The position numbers and the translations under genes are program-made. DNA of 61,517 bases from Syntrophales bacterium. GTDB taxonomy: Bacteria; Desulfobacterota; Syntrophia; Syntrophales; UBA5619. The DNA is taken from the NCBI GenBank assembly GCA_030654195.1, contig JAURXV010000037.1:1-61517 (forward strand), in the 5' to 3' direction. Each line of letters begins with the position of its first letter. The stretch's first letter is position 1. This document shows, one piece after another, positions 33,225-41,564 of this stretch. Below the pieces are notes generated by a model, which had not been told where the DNA came from, did not search any database, and saw nothing but the letters and a program-made list of their open reading frames with translations.

Positions 33225-34112
33225 CTATTGAAGCAGATATTGCGCTCCGCGCGACTCCGCCGCCTTCCCCTTGATTTCTTCAACGACGGCGGATGTCACA
33301 CTGCCCATCAGATATTTCAAGAGGGTTGTCTTTTTCTTCATTCCATGCACGATTTCAGGGCTTCCCTCCATGCCCGACAGCTTGCCGGCAAGCAGAACGG
33401 CATCCTGAAGACCGCCCAAGTCATCGACCAATCCCAAATCCCTCGCCTGTCTCCCTGAAAAAATTCTTCCATCGGCTAATTCAAAGATTCTTTGCAACGG
33501 GAGCTTTCGGTTCTCGGCGATGGTTCGTACAAACTGATCGTAGATATCGTCCACAATGGCCTGGATCAGTGACCTCTCTTCCGCCGTCATCTCTCGGGCG
33601 GGAGAACCGATATCCTTGAATTTTCCGCTTTTGACGACGGAAGAACGGACGCCAACCTTCTTCATAAGCTCTTCGACGTTGGCATAATGCATGACGGCAG
33701 AGATGCTTCCGGTGATGCTCCCCGGGTTTGCAACGATCCGGTCCGCGGCAACGGCGATCAGGTATCCGCCGGATGCCGCTACAGAACCCATCGAGGCCAC
33801 GACCTTCTTCTTTTTCCTCAGCTCGCGAACCGCCTGGTAGATCTCCTGCGAGGGGACCACCCCGCCGCCGGGAGAATCGATTCTCAGGACAACAGCCCTG
33901 ATTCCTCGATCGTCGGCAAACGCGTTGATCTGCTCAATCAGCTCCTCCGAATCGCCAATGATTCCCTCGATCGGGATGATTCCGACCTTCTCCCGCAGGC
34001 TAAACGGCCGCCCCGCCCCGCCCAACAGGCCCAAGCCGTACATCGCGATGATAGCTACAAACCCGATGAACACCAACAACGTGATCCCCAATATGACCGG
34101 GTGTCTTCTCAT
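33225..34112 (-). CDS. sppA: Signal peptide peptidase SppA (short form)
   Basis: 295-residue membrane-bound serine protease that removes leftover signal peptides. One N-terminal TM anchor (residues 7-31) is followed by the S49 domain: VLRIDSPGGGVVPSQEIY, the catalytic serine in GSVAASGGYLIAV and the general-base lysine in VVKSGKFKDIGSP. Length is that of the single-domain 36-kDa form, which works as an oligomer. It follows rpsA by 9 bases, the common cmk-rpsA-sppA order of this group. Confidence 0.95.
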   Translation of the reverse strand: MRRHPVILGITLLVFIGFVAIIAMYGLGLLGGAGRPFSLREKVGIIPIEGIIGDSEELIEQINAFADDRGIRAVVLRIDSPGGGVVPSQEIYQAVRELRKKKKVVASMGSVAASGGYLIAVAADRIVANPGSITGSISAVMHYANVEELMKKVGVRSSVVKSGKFKDIGSPAREMTAEERSLIQAIVDDIYDQFVRTIAENRKLPLQRIFELADGRIFSGRQARDLGLVDDLGGLQDAVLLAGKLSGMEGSPEIVHGMKKKTTLLKYLMGSVTSAVVEEIKGKAAESRGAQYLLQ

Positions 34113-34121
34113 ACGATGATC

Positions 34122-35900
34122 TTAACCGATCTCTCTTTCCGTATCGACGATCTTGACGTCCGCCAAGGCCTGGCTCAGGTTCGAACCGATATTTTCCCTA
34201 TTGTTGATATATTGATTGACGGTGTGTCCTTCCGTACCCGCCTCGAAATCCTTGATGCTCAACCGGATTTTCCGGCTCTTTGGATCAACGTTCTTGACGA
34301 TGGCGGATACCGAATCCCCGACGGCAAACAATTCGGAAGAAGATTTGACCCGCCGCGAACTCAATTCGGAGATGTGCACAAGGCCCTCGATGCCCTCTTC
34401 GATTTCAACAAAGATTCCGAAATCAGTAATGTTGGTTACTTTTCCGGAAACGATCGATCCGGCCGGATATTTCACACTCAACTCTTCCCAGGGATTCTTT
34501 TCAATCTGTTTGAGTCCCAGCGAAAACTTCTCATGTTCAACGTCAATGTTCAGCACCATAGCCTCGATGGTCTGACCCTTTTTGAACATCTCGGAAGGAT
34601 GCTTCACCCGTTGCTTCCAGGAAATGTCGGACATGTGGATCAGGCCATCGATCCCCTCTTCGACTCCGACAAAAATTCCGAAATTGGTGACGTTGCGGAT
34701 GACCCCCGTGATGACGCTTCCCTCGGGATATTTTTGCTTCAGCGTCTCCCAGGGATTGGCGGTGGTCTGCTTCAGGCCCAGGGAGATCCTTTTGGTCTCG
34801 GTGTTGATATCCAGAATCATCACCGGGATACGCTGGCCTACCGACAATACCTTGGAGGGGTGCTTGATTTCCCGAGTCCAGAACATCTCCGACACATGGA
34901 TCAATCCTTCGACCCCGGGTTCAAGCTCAACAAAAACGCCATAGTCCGTAAGATTGACAACCAGCCCTTCGATGAGGGAATGGATGGGGAATTTATCCTT
35001 GATCGTCTCCCAGGGATTTTCAGCCAACTGCTTGAGACCCAAGGCCACCCGCTCCTTCTCCCGATCAAAGGAGAGCACCTTGACACGAATCTTCTCTCCC
35101 TTGGAGAAATGATCGGAGGGGCGTGTGATTCGGCCCCAGGAAATGTCCGTCACATGAAGCAAACCGTCGATGCCGCCCAGGTCGATGAAGAGACCATAGT
35201 CGGTGATGTTCTTGATCACCCCCTCGACAATCTTCCCCTCTTCAATATTCTGGAGCGTTTCCATCTTTTCGGCCTCCCGATCCTTTTCCAGGATTGTTCG
35301 GCGCGACAGGACCACATTGTTTCGTTTCCGATCATACTTCAAAATATTGAACTCAAAGGACTGACCGACATAGCGGTCGAGGTCTCGAACCGGGCGGATA
35401 TCCACCTGGGACCCGGGTAGAAAAGCGGGAATGCCGATATCCACGGAAAGCCCCCCCTTCACCCTTTCAATGACCGTTCCCTTGACGGGGGTATTCTGCT
35501 CACAGGCGAGCTTCACATCATCCCAAATCTTGATTTTGGCGGCTTTGTCGCGTGAAAGGACAAGGTTTCCATCCTGATCCCGTCGATCGACAAGAACCTC
35601 GATCTCATCCCCGACGTTAAGGGCGATATTACCCTGATCATCGCGCAGTTCCCTTGCCGGAATATATCCTTCCGTCTTCCATCCGACATCGACCATGACG
35701 GTGTCCGCGTTGATCTGCACCACCTTGCCGGTTAAAACGCCGCCCATTTGAACGGATTGCAGGCTCTGTTCGTAAAGCTCCTTGAATTCGGAACTCTCTT
35801 CCTGGCCCTGGGAAGAATCGCCGGGGATCTCCCCTTTCGTTTCTTCTCCTGTTTCCTTGCCTGCTTCCTGATTTGAGATTAAGTTATCATCGTTACCCAT
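34122..35900 (-). CDS. rpsA: 30S ribosomal protein S1
   Basis: 592-residue mRNA-binding ribosomal protein with six S1 RNA-binding repeats (starting near residues 50, 135, 220, 305, 392 and 479). Repeats 3-6 carry the ITDYGLFIDLGGIDGLLHVTD-type core and are regularly spaced. An acidic, Glu/Ser-rich 45-residue N-terminal extension precedes repeat 1. It follows cmk in the same direction with a 120-base gap, the conserved cmk-rpsA arrangement. Expression of S1 in relatives is autoregulated; no element for this is evident here. Confidence 0.97.
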   Translation of the reverse strand: MGNDDNLISNQEAGKETGEETKGEIPGDSSQGQEESSEFKELYEQSLQSVQMGGVLTGKVVQINADTVMVDVGWKTEGYIPARELRDDQGNIALNVGDEIEVLVDRRDQDGNLVLSRDKAAKIKIWDDVKLACEQNTPVKGTVIERVKGGLSVDIGIPAFLPGSQVDIRPVRDLDRYVGQSFEFNILKYDRKRNNVVLSRRTILEKDREAEKMETLQNIEEGKIVEGVIKNITDYGLFIDLGGIDGLLHVTDISWGRITRPSDHFSKGEKIRVKVLSFDREKERVALGLKQLAENPWETIKDKFPIHSLIEGLVVNLTDYGVFVELEPGVEGLIHVSEMFWTREIKHPSKVLSVGQRIPVMILDINTETKRISLGLKQTTANPWETLKQKYPEGSVITGVIRNVTNFGIFVGVEEGIDGLIHMSDISWKQRVKHPSEMFKKGQTIEAMVLNIDVEHEKFSLGLKQIEKNPWEELSVKYPAGSIVSGKVTNITDFGIFVEIEEGIEGLVHISELSSRRVKSSSELFAVGDSVSAIVKNVDPKSRKIRLSIKDFEAGTEGHTVNQYINNRENIGSNLSQALADVKIVDTEREIG

Positions 35901-36020
35901 TCAACCCATACCCCCTGAAAGATTTTGGTTTTATAAACTGATGTTTCATAACATACCGATTATAAAATATCAAGCGAATTCAGGTAAAAAACAGTGATCT
36001 TGGCATCATTCTGAAAAGGG

Positions 36021-36698
36021 TTACACAAGCGGGTAGCGCCTTTCGATCACGGCGATCATGATCTCTACCACTTGAGATACGGATTTGTCAGAGGAATCGA
36101 TTACAACGGCATCCGTGGGTACGGCAAGAGGGGCAACGGCGCGCTCACGGTCCTGACGGTCACGGCAGATCAGGTCGTTTTCAATATCCTTCAGAATGAC
36201 CGGTTGCCCCTTTTCAACCAGTTCAAGATATCGCCGGTTCGCCCTCTCCCCAACCGATGCATCCAGAAAGAATTTGATCTCGGCCTGTGGAAAAACGACG
36301 GTCCCCATATCGCGGCCTTCTGCAACAACACCTCCGACCGCGGCCATCTCCCGCTGGACAGGAAGGAGGTGCTTCCGAAGCAGCGGAATCGCGGAAATTT
36401 TCGAGGCGAGCAGACCGATTTCCTCGGTTCGGATCTTTTCCGACACATCTTCGCCATCGATGAGAACACGGAATCTTCCCGCCTCATTTTTCAATGAGAC
36501 CTTCTTCTTCCGGCATATGTCGGAAATCCTCTGCTCCGTACCGTCCCAGCCCTCGCATTTCAGTCGGTACGCGAACGCCCGGTAAAGGGCGCCGGTATCC
36601 AGATAAAAGAAAGAGAGGCGGGACGCGAGGAGTTTGCTGATCGTACTTTTGCCGGCGCCGGCCGGACCGTCAATCGTGACGACGGGACGTCTATTCAT
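36021..36698 (-). CDS. cmk: Cytidylate kinase
   Basis: 225-residue (d)CMP kinase making CDP and dCDP. P-loop GPAGAGKSTISKLLA (residues 11-25), YLDTGALYRAFAY, the CMP-binding NMP domain with GEDVSEKIRTEEIG, VAEGRDMGTVVFPQAEIKFFL and the lid arginines in RDRQDRERAVAPL are all present. AGAGGAAAG lies before the ATG. It lies upstream of rpsA, as in most proteobacteria. Confidence 0.97.
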   Translation of the reverse strand: MNRRPVVTIDGPAGAGKSTISKLLASRLSFFYLDTGALYRAFAYRLKCEGWDGTEQRISDICRKKKVSLKNEAGRFRVLIDGEDVSEKIRTEEIGLLASKISAIPLLRKHLLPVQREMAAVGGVVAEGRDMGTVVFPQAEIKFFLDASVGERANRRYLELVEKGQPVILKDIENDLICRDRQDRERAVAPLAVPTDAVVIDSSDKSVSQVVEIMIAVIERRYPLV

Positions 36699-36743
36699 GG
36701 GGCCACTTTCCTCTGTGAACTCATTATTATCATGATTCGCTCA

Positions 36744-37301
36744 TCATCGCCGTCTCCCGTTGGCTTCCATCCGGTGCCGGCGGATTTTCTCTTCGAAAGG
36801 GCCGCCTTCGCGCCACATGTAGCAACTGTTCCGAAGAATGGAACCGTCCGTTTTGGGCAGCGGCGGGGTTTTCCCTTCCCGTACACGGCTGACCAGGGTC
36901 CACAACCCTTGAACCGCAGCGGAGCTCATCGCCAGAAGCAGATTGGTCAGGTGAAGGCATCCTTCGGCTTTGCCCAAAAGATCCCTGACCTCATTCGTGA
37001 ATCCGGGTCTGATGAAACGACCGGTGAGTTGTTGCATCCTCTGCTGGATTTCACGACAGCCGGCATCCGGCACAACCGGCATCTCCGTTTTCAGCGAAAG
37101 GATCTCCATACGGGGAAGGGAAAGTTCCATGGTCAGGCCGACATGATGCATCGGTCCCGCCTCGCGTAGTTCATTCACTGCATGAATCATGAAGGGAAAG
37201 AGCCTCTCGTCGAGTAAACTGCCTTCAACGATCAGCCGGTCCTCGTCCGTTTCGTAGCAATTCACCGTAATTTTTCTGGTGTGAATCAGCTCCTTTTTCA
37301 A
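36744..37301 (-). CDS. DUF2889 family protein
   Basis: 185-residue protein of a family of unknown function. It opens with LIHTRKITVNCYETDEDRL (typical RTR..V..Y...DG), then MHHVGLTMELSLPRMEILS and the segment AEGCLHLTNLLLAMSSAAVQ, which carries the conserved C-xHLT motif. The C-terminus NSCYMWREGGPF also fits. The frame starts at TTG with a GGGGGCGGAG stretch upstream. In relatives it occurs near CoA-thioester genes. It lies just upstream of cmk with a 45-base gap and may be cotranscribed. No reaction can be assigned. Confidence 0.75.
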   Translation of the reverse strand: MKKELIHTRKITVNCYETDEDRLIVEGSLLDERLFPFMIHAVNELREAGPMHHVGLTMELSLPRMEILSLKTEMPVVPDAGCREIQQRMQQLTGRFIRPGFTNEVRDLLGKAEGCLHLTNLLLAMSSAAVQGLWTLVSRVREGKTPPLPKTDGSILRNSCYMWREGGPFEEKIRRHRMEANGRRR

Positions 37302-37629
37302 TGCTCCGCCCCCATTTTTTTCGGGTCTATACCATACACAACCCTATCCCACAAGCTTGATGCTCTCGTCAAAAGTCCCCAATACGGTCATACCGGCGAA
37401 AGCCGGTATCCAGAAATGTAGGATGCGTTAGGCGGAAGCCGTAACGCACCAATAAAAGGAGCAATGCGTCAAGACGCACCCTACACCTGGATTCCGTGTC
37501 AAGCACGGAATGACAAAGGAGGCAAATGACGATTTCTTACGAGGTCGTCTTGATTGCATCGCGAAAAAAGGGTAGGATGCCATTGTGGCAGTAAAATAGT
37601 TTCAAGGAGAGGTTCAAAGCGATCCATTG
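37302..37629. other. Intergenic region with repeat cluster
   Basis: 328 bases between DUF2889 (leftward) and the M48 protease (rightward). Its centre is a cluster of four hairpins (37390-37511). The right end contains a GGAGAGG stretch 18 bases before the protease ATG. No gene is seen. Confidence 0.6.
37390..37511. repeat. Composite cluster of four palindromes
   Basis: Four hairpins in a row: ATACCGGC-GAAA-GCCGGTAT (37390-37409), a two-step hairpin with TGCGTTA/TAACGCA outer arms (37424-37448), TGCGTC-AA-GACGCA (37465-37478) and ATTCCGTG/CACGGAAT (37491-37511). The outer two carry CCAG/CTGG flanks in opposite orientation, so the whole 120 bases is roughly symmetric. This resembles the dispersed repeat families built from CCGGAATCCAG-type and GTAGGGTGCGTT-type units, and could be a small non-autonomous element. 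Confidence 0.75.
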
Positions 37630-39024
37630 ATGTTGCATAAAAATCATACGGCCCACAAATGGGTTCTGCTTTTTTTCTTGCTCTGGCTGCTTGCGGGCAG
37701 CATGCCGCGAACGGCCCTGGCTTCCTTCACACTCGAAGATGAAAAAAAACTGGGAAAGGAATTCTACGATAAACTTGAGAAGGGCCATTTTATTCTGCAG
37801 AATGAACGGTCGAACACCTTCCTGACCCTTTTGGGCGAGCGGATACTCGCGCACAGCGACAAGGCTCCTTTCGCGTTCAAATTTTCAATCATCCGGAGCT
37901 CAGCAATCAACGCGTTTGCCACACCGGGGGGATATGTTTACGTTAACCAGGGCCTGATCAACCTTGTTGAAAATGAGGGCGAACTTGCCGGGGTTCTCGC
38001 GCATGAAATCGCCCATGTCAACGGCCGGCATATCGCGGAAATCGTAGACAAGTCCCAGAAAATCAACATCTCGACGCTGGCAGCCGTCCTTGCCGGCGCG
38101 TTTCTGGGAGGCGGAGGGGAACTGACTGCGGCGGTAACCAGTTTTTCCGTTGCCGCGGCGACATCCCTTTCTCTGAAGTACAGCCGCGAACATGAGGAAT
38201 CGGCCGACCGGATGGGTCTCACCTATCTCGCTGCCGCCGGCTATGACGGCAAATCCATGCTCGCTTTTCTGAAGATCATGAAACGTTATGAGTATTACTC
38301 CAATACCATCCCCTCCTATTTTTTGACCCATCCCGGAACCGATGAGAGGAGCCATTACATCGACGCCCTGCTCCAGACCACACACCGCCAGGGGGGGGCG
38401 GATCAGATCATCGGGGGTTTGCGGCGGATACAGACCATTCTGCTTCTTGACGGAAAGCCGCCCGATGCCAATATTCACCATTTTCTGAAGGCGCTGAAGG
38501 ATCATCCGGATGATACGGATGCCCTGTATGGTCTGGCGATAACCGAGGACAAATTGGGAATGGTCACGGAGTCTCTCGAACATTTCCGGAAAGCCGTCCG
38601 CCTTGCCCCGGATGACCCGGATATTCTTCGGGATCTGGGAATCACCTTGTTCAAGCTTGGACAATTCGATGAAGCCCAGAAGAATCTTCGCCGCGCAACC
38701 GAACTCCAGGGCAACGACCTGAATTCAAACCTTTACCTCGGGAAGACCCTATTGGCCCAGGGTGATATGCCAAACGCGCTCCGCCTGTTCAAGAAGTTGG
38801 AGGAACGACGTCCGGATGATCCGGAAATCTACTACAACCTGGCTACGGTTTACGGGAAGACAGGAGGGGTCGGCGATTCACATTACTATTTCGGTCTCTA
38901 TTTCAAGAAAAAGGGAAAGGTGGACAGTGCCCTCTTTCACTTCAAGGCAGCCCTGAAGGAATTTTCCCAGAATCGTCCGAAAGCCAAAGAGATTAAGAAG
39001 GAAATCGATTCACTGATGCGTTGA
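37630..39024 (+). CDS. BepA-like M48 metalloprotease with TPR repeats
   Basis: About 464-residue periplasmic zinc protease/chaperone probably involved in outer-membrane protein quality control. Residues 10-33 are a signal peptide (LLFFLLWLLAGS, then TALAS). The protease domain has NAFATPGGYVYVNQGL and the zinc site HEIAHVNGRH (about residue 125); the third ligand Glu is in HEESADRMGL. The C-terminal half from about residue 265 consists of four to five TPR units (DALYGLAITEDKLG, DPDILRDLGITLFKLG, DLNSNLYLGKTLLAQG, DPEIYYNLATVYGKTG). This matches the BepA/YfgC layout. A TTG one codon upstream is possible. Confidence 0.9.
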   Translation: MLHKNHTAHKWVLLFFLLWLLAGSMPRTALASFTLEDEKKLGKEFYDKLEKGHFILQNERSNTFLTLLGERILAHSDKAPFAFKFSIIRSSAINAFATPGGYVYVNQGLINLVENEGELAGVLAHEIAHVNGRHIAEIVDKSQKINISTLAAVLAGAFLGGGGELTAAVTSFSVAAATSLSLKYSREHEESADRMGLTYLAAAGYDGKSMLAFLKIMKRYEYYSNTIPSYFLTHPGTDERSHYIDALLQTTHRQGGADQIIGGLRRIQTILLLDGKPPDANIHHFLKALKDHPDDTDALYGLAITEDKLGMVTESLEHFRKAVRLAPDDPDILRDLGITLFKLGQFDEAQKNLRRATELQGNDLNSNLYLGKTLLAQGDMPNALRLFKKLEERRPDDPEIYYNLATVYGKTGGVGDSHYYFGLYFKKKGKVDSALFHFKAALKEFSQNRPKAKEIKKEIDSLMR

Positions 39025-39132
39025 TCTTCTTGCAGAACCTGTGCCTGACAAATAACGCCGTTTCCCAACTGACGTCCGACCTCGGCAATCTGTGCGATGC
39101 ATGGCGCCCTGTCTGAGCGCGGGGGCGGGCGA

Positions 39133-40791
39133 CTATACGCCGGTAAAATCGATCTGATGTGGGCTCAGTTCACGGCGGGCATAGTCCAGAGGAATCCCCT
39201 CCCTTTGAAACAGGGTAAAAAGGTCCGGATCGATGTGCCCGTCTTTCACCATCATCGCCAGGATATTCATGGCTTCGGAAAGGGTTTTCCCCTTTTGGTA
39301 GGGTCTGTCCTTGGCCGTCAGCGCCTCGAACACATCCGCCAGGGCCAGGATCCTGGACTGAAGGGAAAGCTGGGTGGCGTTGAGGCCTCTTGGATAGCCC
39401 CTGCCGTTCAGTGTTTCATGGTGGGCAGCCGCATAATCAGGAGCATGTCTCATCTTTTTCGGAAAGGGCAATTGAGAAAGAATCTTGTAGGTCATCGCGG
39501 CATGATTCTGGATGATATCCCTTTCCTTTGCAGACAGGGTCCCTTTGCGGATATTCAGGTTTTCAACCTCCTCGGGTAAAAGAAGAGGCTTCTTTTTCCC
39601 ATCCAACTCCCAGGTCCTCAGGGCGATCGTCCTGATCCTGTCCATCATCTCATCCGACATCAGTTCGCTTCCACGATTGGCCTCCGACAAAAACCGGAAT
39701 TCCTCCCGGAGGGTGGTTTCCAACTCATCATTCTCTTCGGTTGCCGCCGATTCGGGAAGGTTCTCCTTGTTCAGATTCCTTAGCATGGTCTGCAGTCTGT
39801 ACAATTCAAACCGGAGCCGCAGGAGCTCGATCCGGTCAAAAATGGTTTCCAACTTTGTCGCCTTGTCAACCACATACTCTGGTGTCGTAATCTTTCCCAC
39901 ATCATGGAGCCAGGCAGCGATCTGCAGTTCTTTAAGCTGATCGTCCGAAAACTTGTGATCCGCCAAGGGCCCCTCCGTCGTATCATTGATTTTGCGGGCA
40001 ATGTCCATCGTCAGGTCGGCCACGCGGCGGACATGACCCCCGGTATAGGGCGACTTTTCATCGATGGCGGTCGCAATAGCGCGGATGAAGGATTCCATCA
40101 GGGCTTCAAGGTCTTGAATGAGGCGATTGTTTGAAAGGGCGACTGCGGCCTGGGAGGCGAGGGATTCGGTCATTTCCTGGCATTCGGCAGAAAAGGAAAC
40201 AACCTCGCTGCGTTTTTCATCTCGTGCATTAAGCAACTGCAAAACGCCGATGATATCATTTTCATGGTTTTTCATCGGGACCACGAGCATCGATTTGGAG
40301 CGGTACCCCGTCTGGGCATCGAAATTTCTAGTCCCCTGGAAGTCAAAACCCTCCGCATCATAGACATCGGGGATATTGACGGTATTTCCGGTCAATGCGA
40401 CATAGGCGGAGACATTTCCGTGGTTGGACGAGCCATCGGCATTTTGCAGCCGGACCGGTTTCCAGGTGATCTTCCCCCCGGTTCCCCCCATTCGGACATC
40501 GAGGGTCTCCGTCTGCACAATGGCAAATTGCAGCTCGGTTTCATCGTCGGACATGATGTAGAGGGTACCGCCGTCGGCGCCGGTGAATTCCCTCGCTTCT
40601 TCGATGATCATTTCGAACAGACGCTCGATATTCCGCTCTGCGGAAAGCGCCGTACCGATCCGAGTCAGCCTGCGGATCTGTTTTAGTTGATTTTCGCTGA
40701 ATTTCCTGGTCTCAGCCTCACCGCACCTGTTGTGATGGTTGAGAGGCGTACTGCCCGCAGGACCGGGGAACTCTTTCCCCTTTCCGTCCAT
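39133..40791 (-). CDS. GAF and HD-GYP domain protein, probable c-di-GMP phosphodiesterase
   Basis: 552-residue cytosolic signalling protein. Residues 35-225 form a GAF sensor domain (ERLFEMIIEEAREFTGADGG...LYIMSDD). Residues 235-545 are an HD-GYP domain: HD in AAWLHDVGKITTP, then HHETLNGRGYPRGL (HHExxxGxGYP) and ADVFEALTAKDRPYQKGKT. All metal ligands appear present. A long insertion of about 120 residues lies between the HD motif and HHE, with ELDGKKKPLLLPEEVENLN, which is unusual. It should degrade cyclic di-GMP in response to a GAF ligand. Transcribed alone. Confidence 0.9.
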   Translation of the reverse strand: MDGKGKEFPGPAGSTPLNHHNRCGEAETRKFSENQLKQIRRLTRIGTALSAERNIERLFEMIIEEAREFTGADGGTLYIMSDDETELQFAIVQTETLDVRMGGTGGKITWKPVRLQNADGSSNHGNVSAYVALTGNTVNIPDVYDAEGFDFQGTRNFDAQTGYRSKSMLVVPMKNHENDIIGVLQLLNARDEKRSEVVSFSAECQEMTESLASQAAVALSNNRLIQDLEALMESFIRAIATAIDEKSPYTGGHVRRVADLTMDIARKINDTTEGPLADHKFSDDQLKELQIAAWLHDVGKITTPEYVVDKATKLETIFDRIELLRLRFELYRLQTMLRNLNKENLPESAATEENDELETTLREEFRFLSEANRGSELMSDEMMDRIRTIALRTWELDGKKKPLLLPEEVENLNIRKGTLSAKERDIIQNHAAMTYKILSQLPFPKKMRHAPDYAAAHHETLNGRGYPRGLNATQLSLQSRILALADVFEALTAKDRPYQKGKTLSEAMNILAMMVKDGHIDPDLFTLFQREGIPLDYARRELSPHQIDFTGV

Positions 40792-40870
40792 ATTTCACCT
40801 ACTTTCTGCCTTTGAACCGTACAAACACGACCTCCGGCGATCACATTATGAAGCCATCCGGACTTTTAAG

Positions 40871-41560
40871 TCAACGGATAATGATACGGAGGCGTTTACT
40901 TTCTAATTTTTTTTGAATGGCGGCAAATTCTTCAGTAGAATATGACAACTCAGACAAAAATTGATTATCCAGGGTTTTCTTGGGCATAAAGGGTTGCAGG
41001 ACATACAATTGCGCCTTCTTCAGCATTCTTGCGGTTGCAATCAGGTCTTCCTTGTCAAGCTGCGAACGGACGACGGTTGTACGGAATTCATGTTCGATTC
41101 CTGAAGATGCAATCAGTTCTATGCTTCTCAGGATCTTTGCGGTTTCAACATCGGCTTTTGCAATTTGTCCATATTTATGGAGGGGACCCTTGACGTCCAT
41201 GGCCAGATAGTCGACCCATCGTCCGCGGATCAACCTCTCCAGAATGGTCGGCTTCGATCCGTTGGTATCCACCTTGACGAGATACCCCATCTTTTTGATC
41301 TGCTGCAGAAATCTTTCCAAATCCTTCTGCAGCGTGGGCTCCCCGCCGGTCACGGTGACGGCTTCCAGCTTGCCCCGCCTCTTTTCCAGAAAAGAGAGCA
41401 CCTCCGTCTCGGGCAGAATCGGCCCGTATTGAGCGGGGTCGACCAGCTCCGGGTTGTGACAGTAGGGACAACGGAAGTTGCATCCCTGGGTAAAGACGAT
41501 GGCGCTGATTCGACCGGGGTAATCGATCAGCGAGATTTTCTGAAATCCCCCAATCCTCAT
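40871..41560 (-). CDS. nrdG: Anaerobic ribonucleotide reductase activating enzyme
   Basis: 229-residue radical SAM enzyme that generates the glycyl radical on NrdD. The [4Fe-4S] site is CNFRCPYC in FTQGCNFRCPYCHNPEL (about residues 26-33), followed by VTVTGGEPTLQ, the SAM-binding glycine segment, and VDTNGSKP. A longer frame extends 39 codons into nrdD, but homologues begin at MRIGGFQKISLIDYPG, so the ATG at 41560, 4 bases after the nrdD stop, is chosen. Directly downstream of nrdD, hence one operon. Confidence 0.93.
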   Translation of the reverse strand: MRIGGFQKISLIDYPGRISAIVFTQGCNFRCPYCHNPELVDPAQYGPILPETEVLSFLEKRRGKLEAVTVTGGEPTLQKDLERFLQQIKKMGYLVKVDTNGSKPTILERLIRGRWVDYLAMDVKGPLHKYGQIAKADVETAKILRSIELIASSGIEHEFRTTVVRSQLDKEDLIATARMLKKAQLYVLQPFMPKKTLDNQFLSELSYSTEEFAAIQKKLESKRLRIIIR

Positions 41561-41564
41561 CTTA

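Noticed and set aside
33687-35420. 577-codon open frame opposite sppA and rpsA
   Set aside because: The leftward strand encodes clear SppA and six-repeat S1; the opposite frame has repetitive His/Asp-rich sequence mirroring the S1 repeats.
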